Assembly (NCBI RefSeq): GCF_900177655.1
Contig: NZ_FXWK01000002.1
Location: forward strand, 124,001 to 188,000
Length of the DNA stretch: 64,000 bases
From: Devosia lucknowensis
GTDB lineage: Bacteria; Pseudomonadota; Alphaproteobacteria; Rhizobiales; Devosiaceae
Reading direction: 5' to 3'
The first letter of the stretch is position 1. The number at the start of each line of letters is the position of its first letter. This document shows, in pieces, positions 8,971 through 19,745 of the stretch. Made by a program: the position numbers and the translations under genes. Below the pieces are notes generated by a model. That model saw nothing but the letters and a program-made list of their open reading frames with translations. It ran no database searches and was not told where the DNA came from.

Positions 8971-9816
8971 ATGAAGCCATTTGGCCGCTTCCGCCAGCCG
9001 AGCGTCATCCCGGGATTCGGCCTCACCTTCGGCTTCACCATCGCCTATTTTTCGCTGATCATCCTCGTGCCGATGATTGCGCTGGTCATCCGCTCGACGG
9101 GCCTCGGGTGGAACGGATTCTGGGCCGCCGCACTTGACCCGCGCGTAGTCGCGGCCCTGCGGACCAGCTTCTCCACGGCATTGATCGCCGCCGCAATCAA
9201 CGTGGTGTTCGGCACGCTGATCGCCTGGGTGCTGGTACGCTACCGGTTCCCGGGCCGCCGCGTCTTCGACGCCATGGTCGACCTGCCCTTCGCCCTGCCC
9301 ACGGCCGTGGCCGGCATCGCGCTTACCGCCATCTATGCGCCCAACGGCTTTATCGGCCAGCTGGTCGCCCCGCTCGGCTGGCGCATCGCCTACACGCCGA
9401 TCGGCATCACCATCGCCATGGTGTTCATCGGCCTGCCGTTCGTGGTGCGCACCATCCAGCCCATTCTCGAAGAAACCAGCAAGGAGGTCGAGGAAGTCTC
9501 GGCCACGCTGGGCGCCAATCGCTTCCAGACGATTTCGCGGGTGCTGCTGCCAAGCCTGGCCCCGGCCATCCTGACCGGCTTCGCGCTCGCCTTTGCCAGG
9601 GCCGTCGGCGAATATGGCTCGGTGATCTTCATCGCCGGCAACATTCCCTTCGTGTCCGAAATCGCGCCGCTGCTGATCGTCATCCGGCTCGAGGAATTCA
9701 ACTATGCCGGGGCCGCCGTCATCGCCACGGTGATGCTGGCGATTTCCTTCGCCATGCTGTTCGTCATCAATCTGATCCAGGCCTGGAGCCGCCGGAGGTA
9801 TGGCTATGGCAGCTGA
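8971..9816 (+). CDS. cysT: Sulfate ABC permease CysT (CysU)
   Basis: 281-residue inner-membrane permease of the sulfate/thiosulfate importer. It has about six hydrophobic segments and the conserved loop [17 protein letters not shown] at about residues 103-119. The EAA region [20 protein letters not shown] contacts the ATPase. It uses a GGAGG site 5 nt before the ATG. It overlaps the start of cysW by 11 bp. Confidence 0.95.
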   Translation: MKPFGRFRQPSVIPGFGLTFGFTIAYFSLIILVPMIALVIRSTGLGWNGFWAAALDPRVVAALRTSFSTALIAAAINVVFGTLIAWVLVRYRFPGRRVFDAMVDLPFALPTAVAGIALTAIYAPNGFIGQLVAPLGWRIAYTPIGITIAMVFIGLPFVVRTIQPILEETSKEVEEVSATLGANRFQTISRVLLPSLAPAILTGFALAFARAVGEYGSVIFIAGNIPFVSEIAPLLIVIRLEEFNYAGAAVIATVMLAISFAMLFVINLIQAWSRRRYGYGS

Positions 9817-10675
9817 GATCGCTCACCGTCGCCTGAATTCCCCCACCAACGAGCCCATGTGGGTGCGCGTGCTGTTGATCGCCATCGGTCTCGCCTTCAT
9901 GGCGCTGTTCCTGGTGCTGCCGCTGGTGGCGGTTTTTTCAGAGGCGTTCCGCCAGGGCATCGGCGCATTCTGGGCGAGCCTGCAGAGCCCTGATGCCCTC
10001 TCCGCCATCCGGCTGACCCTTCTGGTCGCGGCCATTGCCGTGCCGCTCAACGTCGTCTTCGGCATTGCGGCGTCCTGGGCCATCGCCAAGTTCGAATTCA
10101 AGGGCAAGGCCTTCCTCATCACCCTGATCGACCTGCCGTTCTCGGTCTCGCCTGTCATATCGGGCCTTGTCTACGTGCTGCTGTTCAGCGCCGGCAGCGT
10201 GCTTGGCCCCTTTCTCAAGTCCTACGGCATCGAGATCCTCTTTGCCGTGCCGGGCATCGTGCTGGCGACCATTTTCGTCACCTTCCCCTTTGTCGCGCGC
10301 GAGCTCATCCCGCTGATGCAGGACCAGGGCACGGGCGACGAGGAGGCAGCGCTCTCGCTCGGCGCTTCGGGCTGGCAGACGTTCTGGCGGGTGACCCTGC
10401 CCAACATCAAGTGGGGCCTCCTCTACGGCGTCTTGCTCTGCAATGCCCGCGCCATGGGCGAGTTCGGCGCCGTGGCCGTGGTTTCGGGCAAGATCCGCGG
10501 CCAGACGACGACCATGCCGCTGCAAGTCGAAATGTTCTACAACGAATATCAGGGGACGGCGGCTTTCGCGCTCGCATCGCTGCTGGCATTGCTCGCCCTG
10601 GTGACACTGGTTCTCAAGACCGCGCTCGAATGGCGTTTCAGCGAAGAGCTGGCCGCCACCGGCCGTGGCCACTGA
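9806..10675 (+). CDS. cysW: Sulfate ABC permease CysW
   Basis: 289-residue second permease of the sulfate importer, heterodimer partner of CysT. It shows [20 protein letters not shown] and the EAA region [20 protein letters not shown]. Two in-frame ATGs lie at 9800 and 9806; 9806 is preferred because the GGAGG at 9794-9798 is only one base from the first but 7 bases from the second. The gene ends 11 bp before cysA. Confidence 0.94.
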   Translation: MAAEIAHRRLNSPTNEPMWVRVLLIAIGLAFMALFLVLPLVAVFSEAFRQGIGAFWASLQSPDALSAIRLTLLVAAIAVPLNVVFGIAASWAIAKFEFKGKAFLITLIDLPFSVSPVISGLVYVLLFSAGSVLGPFLKSYGIEILFAVPGIVLATIFVTFPFVARELIPLMQDQGTGDEEAALSLGASGWQTFWRVTLPNIKWGLLYGVLLCNARAMGEFGAVAVVSGKIRGQTTTMPLQVEMFYNEYQGTAAFALASLLALLALVTLVLKTALEWRFSEELAATGRGH

Positions 10676-10686
10676 CAGGATAAACG

Positions 10687-11720
<1,034 letters not shown>

Positions 11721-11724
<4 letters not shown>

Positions 11725-12035
11725 ACGCAGAGGCTGACGAAGGTCAGCGGCAGGACAAGCGCGAGCACGCCTGCGGCCAGCGCCGCGCGATTGGCCCATA
11801 GCGCGGCCACGGCCAGGGTCGTGGCGGGTTCCCCATCGGCCGCCGGCCGCCGCCACGCCAGCCAGGCCATCGGCACGAGGCTCGCCATGCCGGCGGCGAT
11901 CAGGATCAGCCGGTGCTGCGGCCAGCCATAGGCGCAGCCAAGGGCCTGCAGCGCATAGAGCAGCACGAAAGCCACCGACCACACCGTGAAGCCGGCCGCG
12001 AGCCAGACCAGAGCTTTTATATCCTGGCGCATCAT
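11721..12035 (-). CDS. Small membrane protein of oxidase operon
   Basis: 104-residue protein with three hydrophobic segments (about 8-33, 42-60 and 74-100), otherwise unrecognised. It follows the fused oxidase subunit I/III gene with an ATGA overlap (start 12035; a second ATG at 12032), so it is very likely an accessory or subunit-IV-like component of the oxidase. Two cysteines only; no heme or copper motif is visible. Function is inferred from operon position alone. Confidence 0.75.
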
Positions 12036-14536
12036 GCAGCGCCTCCCGCCCGAGCCAGCAGGAAGCCGAGCAGCAGCGCCGGCACGGTAACGCCGACGGC
12101 ATAGCCGCTCCAGAGCAGTGCCAGCTGCATTTCGGTCTGCCGCCGCGCCGAAACATAGCCCTGCGCGATCCGCCAGGCACCGTGTCCCGAGAGCAGGGCC
12201 GCAAGGGCGCAGTGGATGGCGGAATAGGCGAGGAGAACGAAGATCACCGCCTGCCGAGCATGACCTGTAGGCTCGCTGACCGATGCCATCAGCACGATCA
12301 GCAGCACCACCGCACCCAGATGCAGCGCCGCAGCTGCGCCGAGCAGGATCATGGCATTGCCGCCCGCAGCATTGCGAGCCCGTGCCGCAAAGCTCAAACC
12401 GGCTCCCAATGCGCTCAATATCACCGCCAGGAGGCCAGGCCAGGGCGATAGCTTGAGCGTGCCGATCCCTGACCAATTGGGGGCCACGACCAGAAGAAAC
12501 AGGCCACCAAACAACAGCGACGAGAACAGCGTGGCGTTCATGACCACGGCAGCCCGATTGGCCAGTACGCTGACATTGTGCGGGCTTTCCACGTCGAGAA
12601 CCGCACGCTCGCCCATGCCGATATCGACGGGACCGAAATCCTTCTTCTGGCCGATCGTCGTGGGCCAGAACAGGAAAAGCACCAATGTGGCCAGCGCCCC
12701 GAACGGCGCCAGCCAGTATTGCCCGAACAGCATGGCGAGAAAGAAACTCGCGGTTGCGATCGCTGTCCAGAGCGGCAGGTAGGTCCGGCGCGGCAAGACG
12801 ATCACGTGCTCGGGCGCGCCGGTCACCATGTCGACGCCCATGGTTTCCTGGTCCTCGTTGCGGACGAAGCCGAGATAGCCTCTGCCGCCGGCCAGAACCG
12901 GCCCGATGCTTGCTGGCTCCAGCGCGTCGGCGCGAGTGTCGATCCGGGGGATGGCGGCGAAGTTGTAGCTTGGCGGCGGGGTCGGCGTGGCCCATTCGAG
13001 CGTCTGCGCCTGCCAGGGATCGCGGCGGAACCAGCGGCCGAAGCGGAACTGCAGGATGATGTCGGCAAGGACGAGGCAAAAGCCCATCGTCAGGATGAAG
13101 CCGCCAACCGACGACAGCAGGTTCAGCCAGTCCCAGCCCCAGTTGGAGGGATAGGTCGAAATGCGCCGCGGCATCCCCATGAGGCCGGTGAGGTGCATGA
13201 GGAAGAATGTGAGGTTGAAGCCCACGAGGATCAGCCAGAAGGCGGGCACCGACAGGCGGTAGAGGCTCTGGCGGCCGGATATGTGCGGCATCCAGTGATA
13301 AATGCCGGCAAGCATGGGAAAGACGAAGCCTCCCACCAGCACATAGTGCAGGTGCGCAACGACGAAATAGCTGTCATGGGCCTGGGTGTTGAACGGCACC
13401 ATGGCCAGCATCACCCCGGTCAGGCCGCCGATCACGAAGACGAAGAAGAAGCCGAACACGTAGAGCATGGGGATATCCCAGCGTGGCCTGCCCGAGGCCA
13501 GCGTCCCCAGCCAGGCGAATATCTGCACCGCGGTCGGAATCGCCACCAGGGCGCTGGCGGCCGAGAAGAAGGCGAGGGCCAGATGCGGGATACCCACCGT
13601 GAACATGTGATGGACCCAAAGGCCGAAGGAGAGGAAGCCCATGGCGACGATGGCTGCGATGATCGCGCGGTAGCCCAGGATCTGCCTTTGCGCGAAGACC
13701 GGGATGATGGTCGACAACGCGCCGGCGGCGGGCAGGAAGATGATGTAGACCTCCGGGTGGCCGAACAGCCAGAAGAGGTGCTGCCAGAGCAGCGGATCGC
13801 CCCCGCGGGTCGGATCGAAGAACGGCAGGTCGAAGGCCCGCTCGAGTTCGAGCAGGATCGATCCCAGGATCAGCGGCGGGAAGCCGACGATCATCATCCC
13901 TGATGTCACCAGCATGTACCAGCCCATCAGCGGCATGCGCGCCAGCGACATGCCCGGCGCGCGCATCTTGAGGATGGACACGAAGATCTCGATGGCGGCC
14001 GTTACTGCGGAAATCTCGACGAAGGTTATGCCGAGCAGCCACACATCGGCATTGATACCGGGTGTGTAGGGGCGCGAGGAGAGCGGGGTGTACATAAACC
14101 ACCCGCTGTCCGGGGCCACGCCAGCGAGCATCGCCACGATCAGGATGGTGCCGCCGAACAGGTAGCACCAGAAGCCGTAGGCAGTGAGCCGTGGGAACGC
14201 CATATCGCGTGCGCCCAACATCTTGGGCAGCATGTAGATGACAAAACCCTCGAACATCGGAATGGCGAAGAGGAACATCATCACCGTGCCGTGCATGGTG
14301 AAGATCTGGTTGTAGATTTCCGGGCCGATGAAGGCGCTGTTTGGGGTCGCCAGCTGCGCCCGGATCAGCATGGACAGAAAACCGCCAATGGCAAAAAAGG
14401 TGAGCGCCACCACCATGAAGCGCTTGCCCAGAACCGTGTGGTTGACACTCGACAGGCGACCGATGCCGGGCGGGGTCATCCACACGCGCTCGAGCGCCTT
14501 GTGGAGGCGGATGGAGGAGAGAGGCGCGTCGCTCAT
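12032..14536 (-). CDS. ctaD: Cytochrome c oxidase, fused subunits I and III
   Basis: 834-residue heme-copper oxidase core. Residues 1 to about 540 are subunit I: heme a ligands H82 and H397, heme a3 ligand H395, copper-B ligands H260, H309 and H310, and the cross-linked Tyr in GHPEVY (Y264). The Glu in that motif marks an A1-type proton pathway. Residues from about 570 form a subunit III-like domain of several helices, so this is a ctaD-ctaE fusion. It takes electrons from cytochrome c via subunit II. The start overlaps the ctaC stop (ATGA), and the stop overlaps the small membrane-protein gene. Confidence 0.95.
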   Translation of the reverse strand: MSDAPLSSIRLHKALERVWMTPPGIGRLSSVNHTVLGKRFMVVALTFFAIGGFLSMLIRAQLATPNSAFIGPEIYNQIFTMHGTVMMFLFAIPMFEGFVIYMLPKMLGARDMAFPRLTAYGFWCYLFGGTILIVAMLAGVAPDSGWFMYTPLSSRPYTPGINADVWLLGITFVEISAVTAAIEIFVSILKMRAPGMSLARMPLMGWYMLVTSGMMIVGFPPLILGSILLELERAFDLPFFDPTRGGDPLLWQHLFWLFGHPEVYIIFLPAAGALSTIIPVFAQRQILGYRAIIAAIVAMGFLSFGLWVHHMFTVGIPHLALAFFSAASALVAIPTAVQIFAWLGTLASGRPRWDIPMLYVFGFFFVFVIGGLTGVMLAMVPFNTQAHDSYFVVAHLHYVLVGGFVFPMLAGIYHWMPHISGRQSLYRLSVPAFWLILVGFNLTFFLMHLTGLMGMPRRISTYPSNWGWDWLNLLSSVGGFILTMGFCLVLADIILQFRFGRWFRRDPWQAQTLEWATPTPPPSYNFAAIPRIDTRADALEPASIGPVLAGGRGYLGFVRNEDQETMGVDMVTGAPEHVIVLPRRTYLPLWTAIATASFFLAMLFGQYWLAPFGALATLVLFLFWPTTIGQKKDFGPVDIGMGERAVLDVESPHNVSVLANRAAVVMNATLFSSLLFGGLFLLVVAPNWSGIGTLKLSPWPGLLAVILSALGAGLSFAARARNAAGGNAMILLGAAAALHLGAVVLLIVLMASVSEPTGHARQAVIFVLLAYSAIHCALAALLSGHGAWRIAQGYVSARRQTEMQLALLWSGYAVGVTVPALLLGFLLARAGGAA

Positions 14537-15192
14537 CGGCCGGCCTCCATCAATGCGGCAAAGTCATCGGGAGCATGAGCCTCGACACGGAATTGCATGC
14601 CGTCATGTCCCTCCCCGCAATATTCGGCGCATTGGCCCCAATAGATGCCGGGCGCGTCGGCCTCGAGGCGGATGACATTGGTGCGTCCGGGGATGGCGTC
14701 GATCTTGCCTCCGAGACGCGGAATCCAGAACGCATGGATGACGTCTTCGGCCGTCACGGCGATGTCGACGGGCTCGCCCGCTGGAATGTGCAGTGTCTGG
14801 CCATCCATCGGCGTGCCGTCGGGAAAGCCGAACTGCCAGGACCAGCGTTGCGCATGCGCTTGCAAGCGCATGGGCGCGTCGCCCTTGGGCAAAAGCTGCT
14901 CTCCCAGCACCAGTGCGGTGCCCGTGAGCAGGACGAGCACGGGGATCGGCAGCACCAGCCCGCCACCAATAATCCACTGTGCCGGCGTGATGCGGGAGAC
15001 CCAGCCAGTGCGCAGGTATGCCAGCGCGAACATGGTCATCACGAGGGCAAAGAGCAGTACCGATCCGGCCAGCATGACCCACCACAAGGTGGCCAGATTG
15101 GCGGCGCGCGGACCTGCCGGATCGAGGGTCGACAGCTCCCCGGTGCAACCGGCCAGCAGGAGCGGCGTTGCACACAGTGCAACGAACCTCAT
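14533..15192 (-). CDS. ctaC: Cytochrome c oxidase subunit II
   Basis: 219-residue lipoprotein subunit carrying the CuA centre that accepts electrons from cytochrome c. It has a lipobox LLLAGC with C16, two membrane helices (about 33-58 and 72-97) and a periplasmic cupredoxin domain. All six CuA ligands are visible: H153, C188, E190, C192, H196 and M199. No cytochrome c domain follows, so it is not caa3-type by this criterion. Start 15192 gives the lipobox at the right distance. The oppositely oriented DUF2231 gene begins only 15 bp away. Confidence 0.94.
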   Translation of the reverse strand: MRFVALCATPLLLAGCTGELSTLDPAGPRAANLATLWWVMLAGSVLLFALVMTMFALAYLRTGWVSRITPAQWIIGGGLVLPIPVLVLLTGTALVLGEQLLPKGDAPMRLQAHAQRWSWQFGFPDGTPMDGQTLHIPAGEPVDIAVTAEDVIHAFWIPRLGGKIDAIPGRTNVIRLEADAPGIYWGQCAEYCGEGHDGMQFRVEAHAPDDFAALMEAGR

Positions 15193-15207
15193 ACAAGGGC
15201 CGGATAC

Positions 15208-15762
15208 ATGGGTGAAACGACGCGGCAGAACGAAGAAGCCGAAATGGCGCTCGAGGAGGGCCAGGAAGCCAGCGCCGATCATCCCAATCCGCACATTCGC
15301 GAAGTTGCCGAACAGGATATCGGCTCGGCCATTGCGGTCGCCGGCCATCCGGTCCACGCCATGTTGGTGCATTTCCCCATTGCGTTCGTCATTTCGACGC
15401 TGGGCATCGACATCTTCTACTGGTTCACCGGCGACCCGTTCTGGTTGCAGGTGGGCACATGGTCGGCAGGAGCAGCCTTCGTCTTCGGGGTTCTGGCTGC
15501 GATCGTTGGCACGCTCGAACTCTTGGCCGTACCAGGCATTCGCGTTCGCGTCGCCAGCTGGAACCATGCCATTGCGGCCATGGTCATGCTCGCGATCGTC
15601 GGCGCAAATGCGGGCCTCAGGATGTTCTGGCCGGAAACTGTCCTGCCCAACGGCTTGATGCTGTCGGTGCTGGGCAGCATGGCGGCGGGCTTCGCCGGCT
15701 GGCATGGAGGCAAGCTGATTTTCGATCACGGTGTCGGCCTCCTCATATCATCCAAGCAATGA
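15208..15762 (+). CDS. DUF2231 membrane protein
   Basis: 184-residue protein with a hydrophilic N-terminus of about 45 residues and then the DUF2231 signature HPVHAMLVHFPIAF and four hydrophobic segments. The role of the family is not known; members often neighbour respiratory or copper genes, as here. ATG 15208 is annotated; ATG 15244 in the same frame is possible and would leave a 51-bp instead of 15-bp divergent gap to ctaC. The 3' end overlaps the converging CopD-like gene by 20 bp. Confidence 0.75.
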   Translation: MGETTRQNEEAEMALEEGQEASADHPNPHIREVAEQDIGSAIAVAGHPVHAMLVHFPIAFVISTLGIDIFYWFTGDPFWLQVGTWSAGAAFVFGVLAAIVGTLELLAVPGIRVRVASWNHAIAAMVMLAIVGANAGLRMFWPETVLPNGLMLSVLGSMAAGFAGWHGGKLIFDHGVGLLISSKQ

Positions 15763-16243
15763 ACGGTTGGGCGATCTCGCCCAGCCGTCCTGGCGCGAAG
15801 AAGTCGGCTAAGAGCTCCGGCCATTCGATGCGCGGCTTTGCCAGCACGAGAAAAAGGATGGAACTGATGGTCAGAAGCGTCAGCGGCACGACCGTCAGCA
15901 TTCGCCACAGCGGATAACTGCGATCGGGCTCGAACAGCTTGAGCACCATGAGGCCGGAAAAGATATGAATGCCGGTCAGCACGGCGACGCCGAGCAACTT
16001 GGCGGAGAACCAGTTCTCGTATGTGCCCATCATGAAGATCAGCGCCGTACCCGAGCCGATGGCCACGAACGCCGCAGGCGACATGATGACGACGTAGAGA
16101 AACCGGGCGAAAGCGTGCAGCTTGTGCAAGGCGTCGCCCTCCAGCCCGCCACGCTGCCGATAAAGAAACGGCAGGGCGATCAGGCCGGCGGACCAAAGTG
16201 CGATTGTGGCGACATGAATGAACTTGAGCCAGGTGACGATCAA
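15743..16243 (-). CDS. CopD-like membrane protein
   Basis: 166-residue polytopic membrane protein of the CopD/HemJ-like type, with about four helices and histidines in KFIHVATIALWSAG, KLHAFARFLY and GIHIFSG that could bind heme or copper. I start it at TTG 16243. No ATG lies nearby, a GGGAGG site sits 7 nt upstream, and the TTG overlaps the ctaG stop as TTGA, mirroring the ATGA couplings elsewhere. Position next to ctaG suggests help with oxidase metal or heme assembly, by inference. Confidence 0.75.
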   Translation of the reverse strand: MIVTWLKFIHVATIALWSAGLIALPFLYRQRGGLEGDALHKLHAFARFLYVVIMSPAAFVAIGSGTALIFMMGTYENWFSAKLLGVAVLTGIHIFSGLMVLKLFEPDRSYPLWRMLTVVPLTLLTISSILFLVLAKPRIEWPELLADFFAPGRLGEIAQPFIAWMI

Positions 16244-16998
16244 TCCAGCGCCTCCCGCCGGGGCAGGACAGCCTCCAGCAGGCGCCAGAGCGCCAGTACC
16301 AGCAGCGGCAGGTTGGCCGGCACCCACATGATCAGCCCGGCCAGCTGCTGGTCTTCGGACGGCGAGAACCCAAAGGCCATGGTGGTGCCCAGGTGAGGGA
16401 CATAGAGTGCGCGGGGGGCAAAAACCAGCAGCGCACCGAGCATGCCCATCTGCATCGCAGAGGACAGGGCGCCGAGCCCGGCGCCGAGCGGTCGCGGATC
16501 GCGCAGCAGCGCCATCCACAAGGCGGTGAAACTTGCCAGCAAGCTGAGCTGCATGGCCCAATAGACGGCGGGATGACCGAAGGCCGCGGTGTAGAAGTCC
16601 GGCGCGTGCCAGAGCCACAGGGCCGCCGTCGAGACGATCAATGCGGGCAGCATCGGTACTCGTTTTGCCCACGCAGGTGGCAGCGCCCAGGCCAGGAGCG
16701 GCGCCACGATCATGGTGAGAACGACATGGTGTCCTACGCGCGCGGAAAATAGCGCCACCGTCAATGCGCAGATCGGAGAGATGAAAAGCACTGCCGAAAT
16801 GAGCCATGCCCCAGCAAATCCGGCCTGTTGCCGCCTTGTGGCGCGGCGCAGCCCCAGCGCCACGGCAATTGCCAGCACCGCAAAGGCCAGCAGCAGGAGC
16901 GGGTCGAGGTTCCACCGTCCCAGCAGAGTGTCGAGCGTCGGCGGGGAGCCGCAATAGCTCATGTCGAAGGAAAAGGCTGACGCTTCGTCCATTTCCAT
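16240..16998 (-). CDS. ctaG: Cytochrome c oxidase assembly protein, Caa3_CtaG family
   Basis: 252-residue membrane protein of the Caa3_CtaG family, with about seven hydrophobic segments and conserved GHHVVLTMIVAPLLAWALP and ALWLWHAPDFYTAAF blocks. These proteins are needed for assembly of the oxidase copper centre. ATG 16998 is annotated; ATG 16992 has the better-spaced AGGA and is equally likely. It is followed by the CopD-like gene (TTGA overlap). An inverted repeat and the gcd terminator lie upstream. Confidence 0.87.
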   Translation of the reverse strand: MEMDEASAFSFDMSYCGSPPTLDTLLGRWNLDPLLLLAFAVLAIAVALGLRRATRRQQAGFAGAWLISAVLFISPICALTVALFSARVGHHVVLTMIVAPLLAWALPPAWAKRVPMLPALIVSTAALWLWHAPDFYTAAFGHPAVYWAMQLSLLASFTALWMALLRDPRPLGAGLGALSSAMQMGMLGALLVFAPRALYVPHLGTTMAFGFSPSEDQQLAGLIMWVPANLPLLVLALWRLLEAVLPRREALD

Positions 16999-17001
16999 CC
17001 T

Positions 17002-17018
17002 GTCTCAAATGATGAGAC
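17002..17018. promoter_or_regulatory. Inverted repeat upstream of ctaG
   Basis: GTCTCA-AATGA-TGAGAC, a perfect 6-bp inverted repeat ending 4 bp before the ctaG start and abutting the gcd terminator stem. It could be an operator or a structure over the ribosome site. No bound regulator can be named. Confidence 0.3.
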
Positions 17019-17043
17019 GGAGGCGCAGACGCGCGCCTCCGTC
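17016..17043 (-). terminator. Terminator hairpin of gcd
   Basis: 11-bp perfect stem GACGGAGGCGC / GCGCCTCCGTC with a 6-nt loop, beginning 10 nt after the gcd stop on the minus strand. It separates gcd from ctaG, which then needs its own promoter in the short remaining gap or relies on readthrough. Confidence 0.65.
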
Positions 17044-17053
17044 ATGATCCGGG

Positions 17054-19666
17054 CTAGGGCTGCGCGGTTTCCGGCGCACCCACCGATGCGGCGGGAAGCG
17101 CATAGGCGATGAAATAATCGCCGATCGCAGTCTCCATGAAGTCGTGACCACCGGCATTGATGACGACGATCTGCCGTCCCTGTGCCTCATAGGTCATCGG
17201 CGTCGCCTGGCCGCCGGCCGGCAGTTCGACCTGCCAGACGGTTTCGCCGGTATCGACATCGATGGCGCGGAGCAGGTCATCGGTCGCCGCGGCGATGAAG
17301 AACAGGCCCGATGCCGTGATCACCCCGCCACCATTGTTGGGCGTGCCGATGTCGATCGGCAGCATGGACGGAATGCCGAACGGACCATTCTTGCGGGCCG
17401 TGCCGAAGGGACGATCCCAGATGATCTCGCGCGTGTTGAGATCGATGGCGGCGATTCCGCCATAGGGCGGCTCCTTGCAGAGCATGCCGGTGAAGGGAAC
17501 CCGCCAGCCCGCATTGACGCGTATGCCATAGGGCGCGCCGGCCTGCGGGCTCAGCGACCCGTGCGAGCCGCCACCGGCTTCGGAGTCGTAGTTGGGATCG
17601 GTGATCGGCAGCACGCCGGCAGCGTCGACCTCCTCGCGAGGCACCAGCTGGTTGTAGTTGGGCATGTTGTTGTAGTTGGTGATCATCAGGCCGTTGACCG
17701 GATCGATCGCCACGCCACCCCAGTCGACACCGCCATTATAGCCGGGAAACTGGATCCAGGGCCGGTCCACCGTCGGCGGCGTATAGACGCCGTCATAGGC
17801 CGCCTGCCGGAACTGGATGCGGCACCACAGCTGGTCGAGCGGCGTCGTGCCCCACATGTCCGCCTCGGTGAGGTCAGGCTTGAGCAGGTTGGGGAAGTCG
17901 GTGACGAAGGGCTGCGTCGGCGACAGGCGCTCGGGCTCGACACCGCCCTGCGGGGCCGGACGCTCCTCGATCGTCACCAGCGGCTCGCCGGTTTCGCGGT
18001 TGAGGATATAGAACTGGGCCTGCTTGGACGGCATGATGATGGCCGGCACCGGGCCGTTCTCGGTCGGGAAGTCGACCAGCGTACCCTGCCCGCCCAGGTC
18101 ATAGTCCCAGATGTCGTAGTGGACGGTCTGGTAGTGCCAAGCCACTTCGCCGGTTTCGACGTCGAGCGCGACGATGGCGGTGGAATAGGTATTCTCCGCC
18201 TCGGATCGGTCGCCGCCCCAATAGTCCACGGCCGAATTGCCCATGGGCAGGTAAACCATGCCCAGCTCGTCATCGCCGGAAGCGATGGTCCAGACATTGG
18301 GTGTGCCGGGCGTATAGATTTCGCCTTCCGGCGGCAGGCCGGTTTCGCCGGGGCGACCCATGTCCCAGGCCCAGTCCATCTGGCCGGTCACCGCGTTATA
18401 GCCCCGGATGACGCCCGATGGCGCTTCGCGGGTCTGGCCATCGCTGACCTGGCTGCCAACGACCAGCACGTCGCGCACCAGGGTTGGCGGAGAGGTCGGG
18501 GCGTAGAAGCCCGGCGCGCTGTCGCCGATACCTTCCATGAGATTGACGATGCCGCCATTGCCGAAGTCGGGGCAGAGCTGGCCGGTCTCGGTATCGAGCG
18601 CGATCATGCGCGCATCGTGGGTCAGATTGACCACCCGCGTGGCGCAGAGCGCATTGGTCTCGGCCGTCGGATCCTCGAAGTAGACGAGGCCGCGGCACGA
18701 CGCATTATAGCCGATGGCGTCGACCGGCGTTTGCGGATCGTAGGTCCAGAACTCGGCGCCGGTCGCTGCGTCAAGCGCCGAAATCTTGTTCAGCGCCGAG
18801 CACAGGTAGAGCCGGTCGCCCACCTTGACGGGCGTGTTCTGATTGCCGAAGGGCTCGTCGTTCTCGGGCAGGTCGCCGGTGCGGAACTCCCAGATCTTTT
18901 CGAGCTCGCCGACATTGTCCTTGCTGATCTGGTCAAGCGGCGAATAGCGCAGCGCTGCGTGCGTGCCGCCATAAGCCGGCCAGTCGACACCGGTTTCGAG
19001 CGCGACATAGGTCGGTCCTGTATCGACGGGTTCGGCCGGCGCGGCCTCCGTGTCGGCAGGGGGCGTCGCCGATGTCGCCTGCGGTGCCGCTGGCGTTTGC
19101 CCGGCCTGTTGTGCGGGCTCTGCTGCCGGCGCTGCGGGCGCTTCCGTCTCAGGCGCGGCCGCCGGGGTGCCGGGCTCGACCGCGTCCGGTGGGCTCTGCT
19201 CCTGCGCGAAGCTGCTTTCGACGCCGTGGTTGGCGACGGTGATGGTCCCGATCGCGCCGGCTATGGTGACGATGGCCGCCGCCGCACCGCTGCCAATGCG
19301 GCGGATCGAGCCGCGCAGGACCGGCAGCGTGGAGAGGACCAGAACAAGGACGACCGTCGGCGCCACGAGGCGCGGAACCTGAGCCCAGCCATTGAGGCCA
19401 GCTTCCCACAGCGCCCAGACCACGGTTGCGCCATAGGTCACGAGATAGACCCAGAGCGCATTGATGTCGCGACGGAACAGGAACCAGGCGGTGAGGAGCA
19501 GGCCAAGGCCCGCAGGCAGGTAATAGAAAGAGCCGCCGAGAATGATGAGCCAGGCGCCGCCCGCCGCAATCGGCAGGCCGAAGATCAGCAGAATGACCCC
19601 GACAAGCATGGTCCACCAAAACCCGAATCCCCTGTGGTCTGGGCGCGACATTGCGTGCTCGGTCAT
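17054..19666 (-). CDS. gcd: Membrane-bound PQQ-dependent glucose/quinate-type dehydrogenase
   Basis: 870-residue quinoprotein of the membrane glucose/quinate/shikimate dehydrogenase family, which oxidises sugars or cyclic polyols in the periplasm and reduces ubiquinone. Five N-terminal helices (about 15-145) are followed by an unusual Pro/Ala/Glu-rich linker of about 60 residues (157-218). The eight-bladed propeller then begins VDWPAYGGTHAALRYSPLDQI. The family usually runs near 800 residues, so the linker accounts for the extra length. ATG 19666 has a GGAGG and lies 30 bp after an EcfG-like -10 element. No pqq biosynthesis genes are in the window. Confidence 0.9.
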   Translation of the reverse strand: MTEHAMSRPDHRGFGFWWTMLVGVILLIFGLPIAAGGAWLIILGGSFYYLPAGLGLLLTAWFLFRRDINALWVYLVTYGATVVWALWEAGLNGWAQVPRLVAPTVVLVLVLSTLPVLRGSIRRIGSGAAAAIVTIAGAIGTITVANHGVESSFAQEQSPPDAVEPGTPAAAPETEAPAAPAAEPAQQAGQTPAAPQATSATPPADTEAAPAEPVDTGPTYVALETGVDWPAYGGTHAALRYSPLDQISKDNVGELEKIWEFRTGDLPENDEPFGNQNTPVKVGDRLYLCSALNKISALDAATGAEFWTYDPQTPVDAIGYNASCRGLVYFEDPTAETNALCATRVVNLTHDARMIALDTETGQLCPDFGNGGIVNLMEGIGDSAPGFYAPTSPPTLVRDVLVVGSQVSDGQTREAPSGVIRGYNAVTGQMDWAWDMGRPGETGLPPEGEIYTPGTPNVWTIASGDDELGMVYLPMGNSAVDYWGGDRSEAENTYSTAIVALDVETGEVAWHYQTVHYDIWDYDLGGQGTLVDFPTENGPVPAIIMPSKQAQFYILNRETGEPLVTIEERPAPQGGVEPERLSPTQPFVTDFPNLLKPDLTEADMWGTTPLDQLWCRIQFRQAAYDGVYTPPTVDRPWIQFPGYNGGVDWGGVAIDPVNGLMITNYNNMPNYNQLVPREEVDAAGVLPITDPNYDSEAGGGSHGSLSPQAGAPYGIRVNAGWRVPFTGMLCKEPPYGGIAAIDLNTREIIWDRPFGTARKNGPFGIPSMLPIDIGTPNNGGGVITASGLFFIAAATDDLLRAIDVDTGETVWQVELPAGGQATPMTYEAQGRQIVVINAGGHDFMETAIGDYFIAYALPAASVGAPETAQP

Positions 19667-19696
19667 TCTGCCTCCAATCTGGTGCTTACCCCCGTG

Positions 19697-19721
19697 AACG
19701 CCCAAATGCGGACACAGTTCC
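19697..19721 (-). promoter_or_regulatory. EcfG-like promoter of gcd
   Basis: On the minus strand, GGAAC (19721-19717), a 16-bp spacer, then CGTT (19700-19697). This is an exact fit to the alphaproteobacterial general-stress sigma factor (EcfG/RpoE2) consensus GGAAC-N16/17-CGTT. The -10 lies 30 bp from the gcd start codon, in the gap after the topoisomerase gene. Confidence 0.65.
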
Positions 19722-19745
19722 GAACCGAGTGCGGCATAATCGAAA

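Noticed and set aside
12578..13903. Long open frame opposite the fused oxidase gene
   Set aside because: Antisense shadow of ctaDE with charged low-complexity sequence and no recognisable fold.
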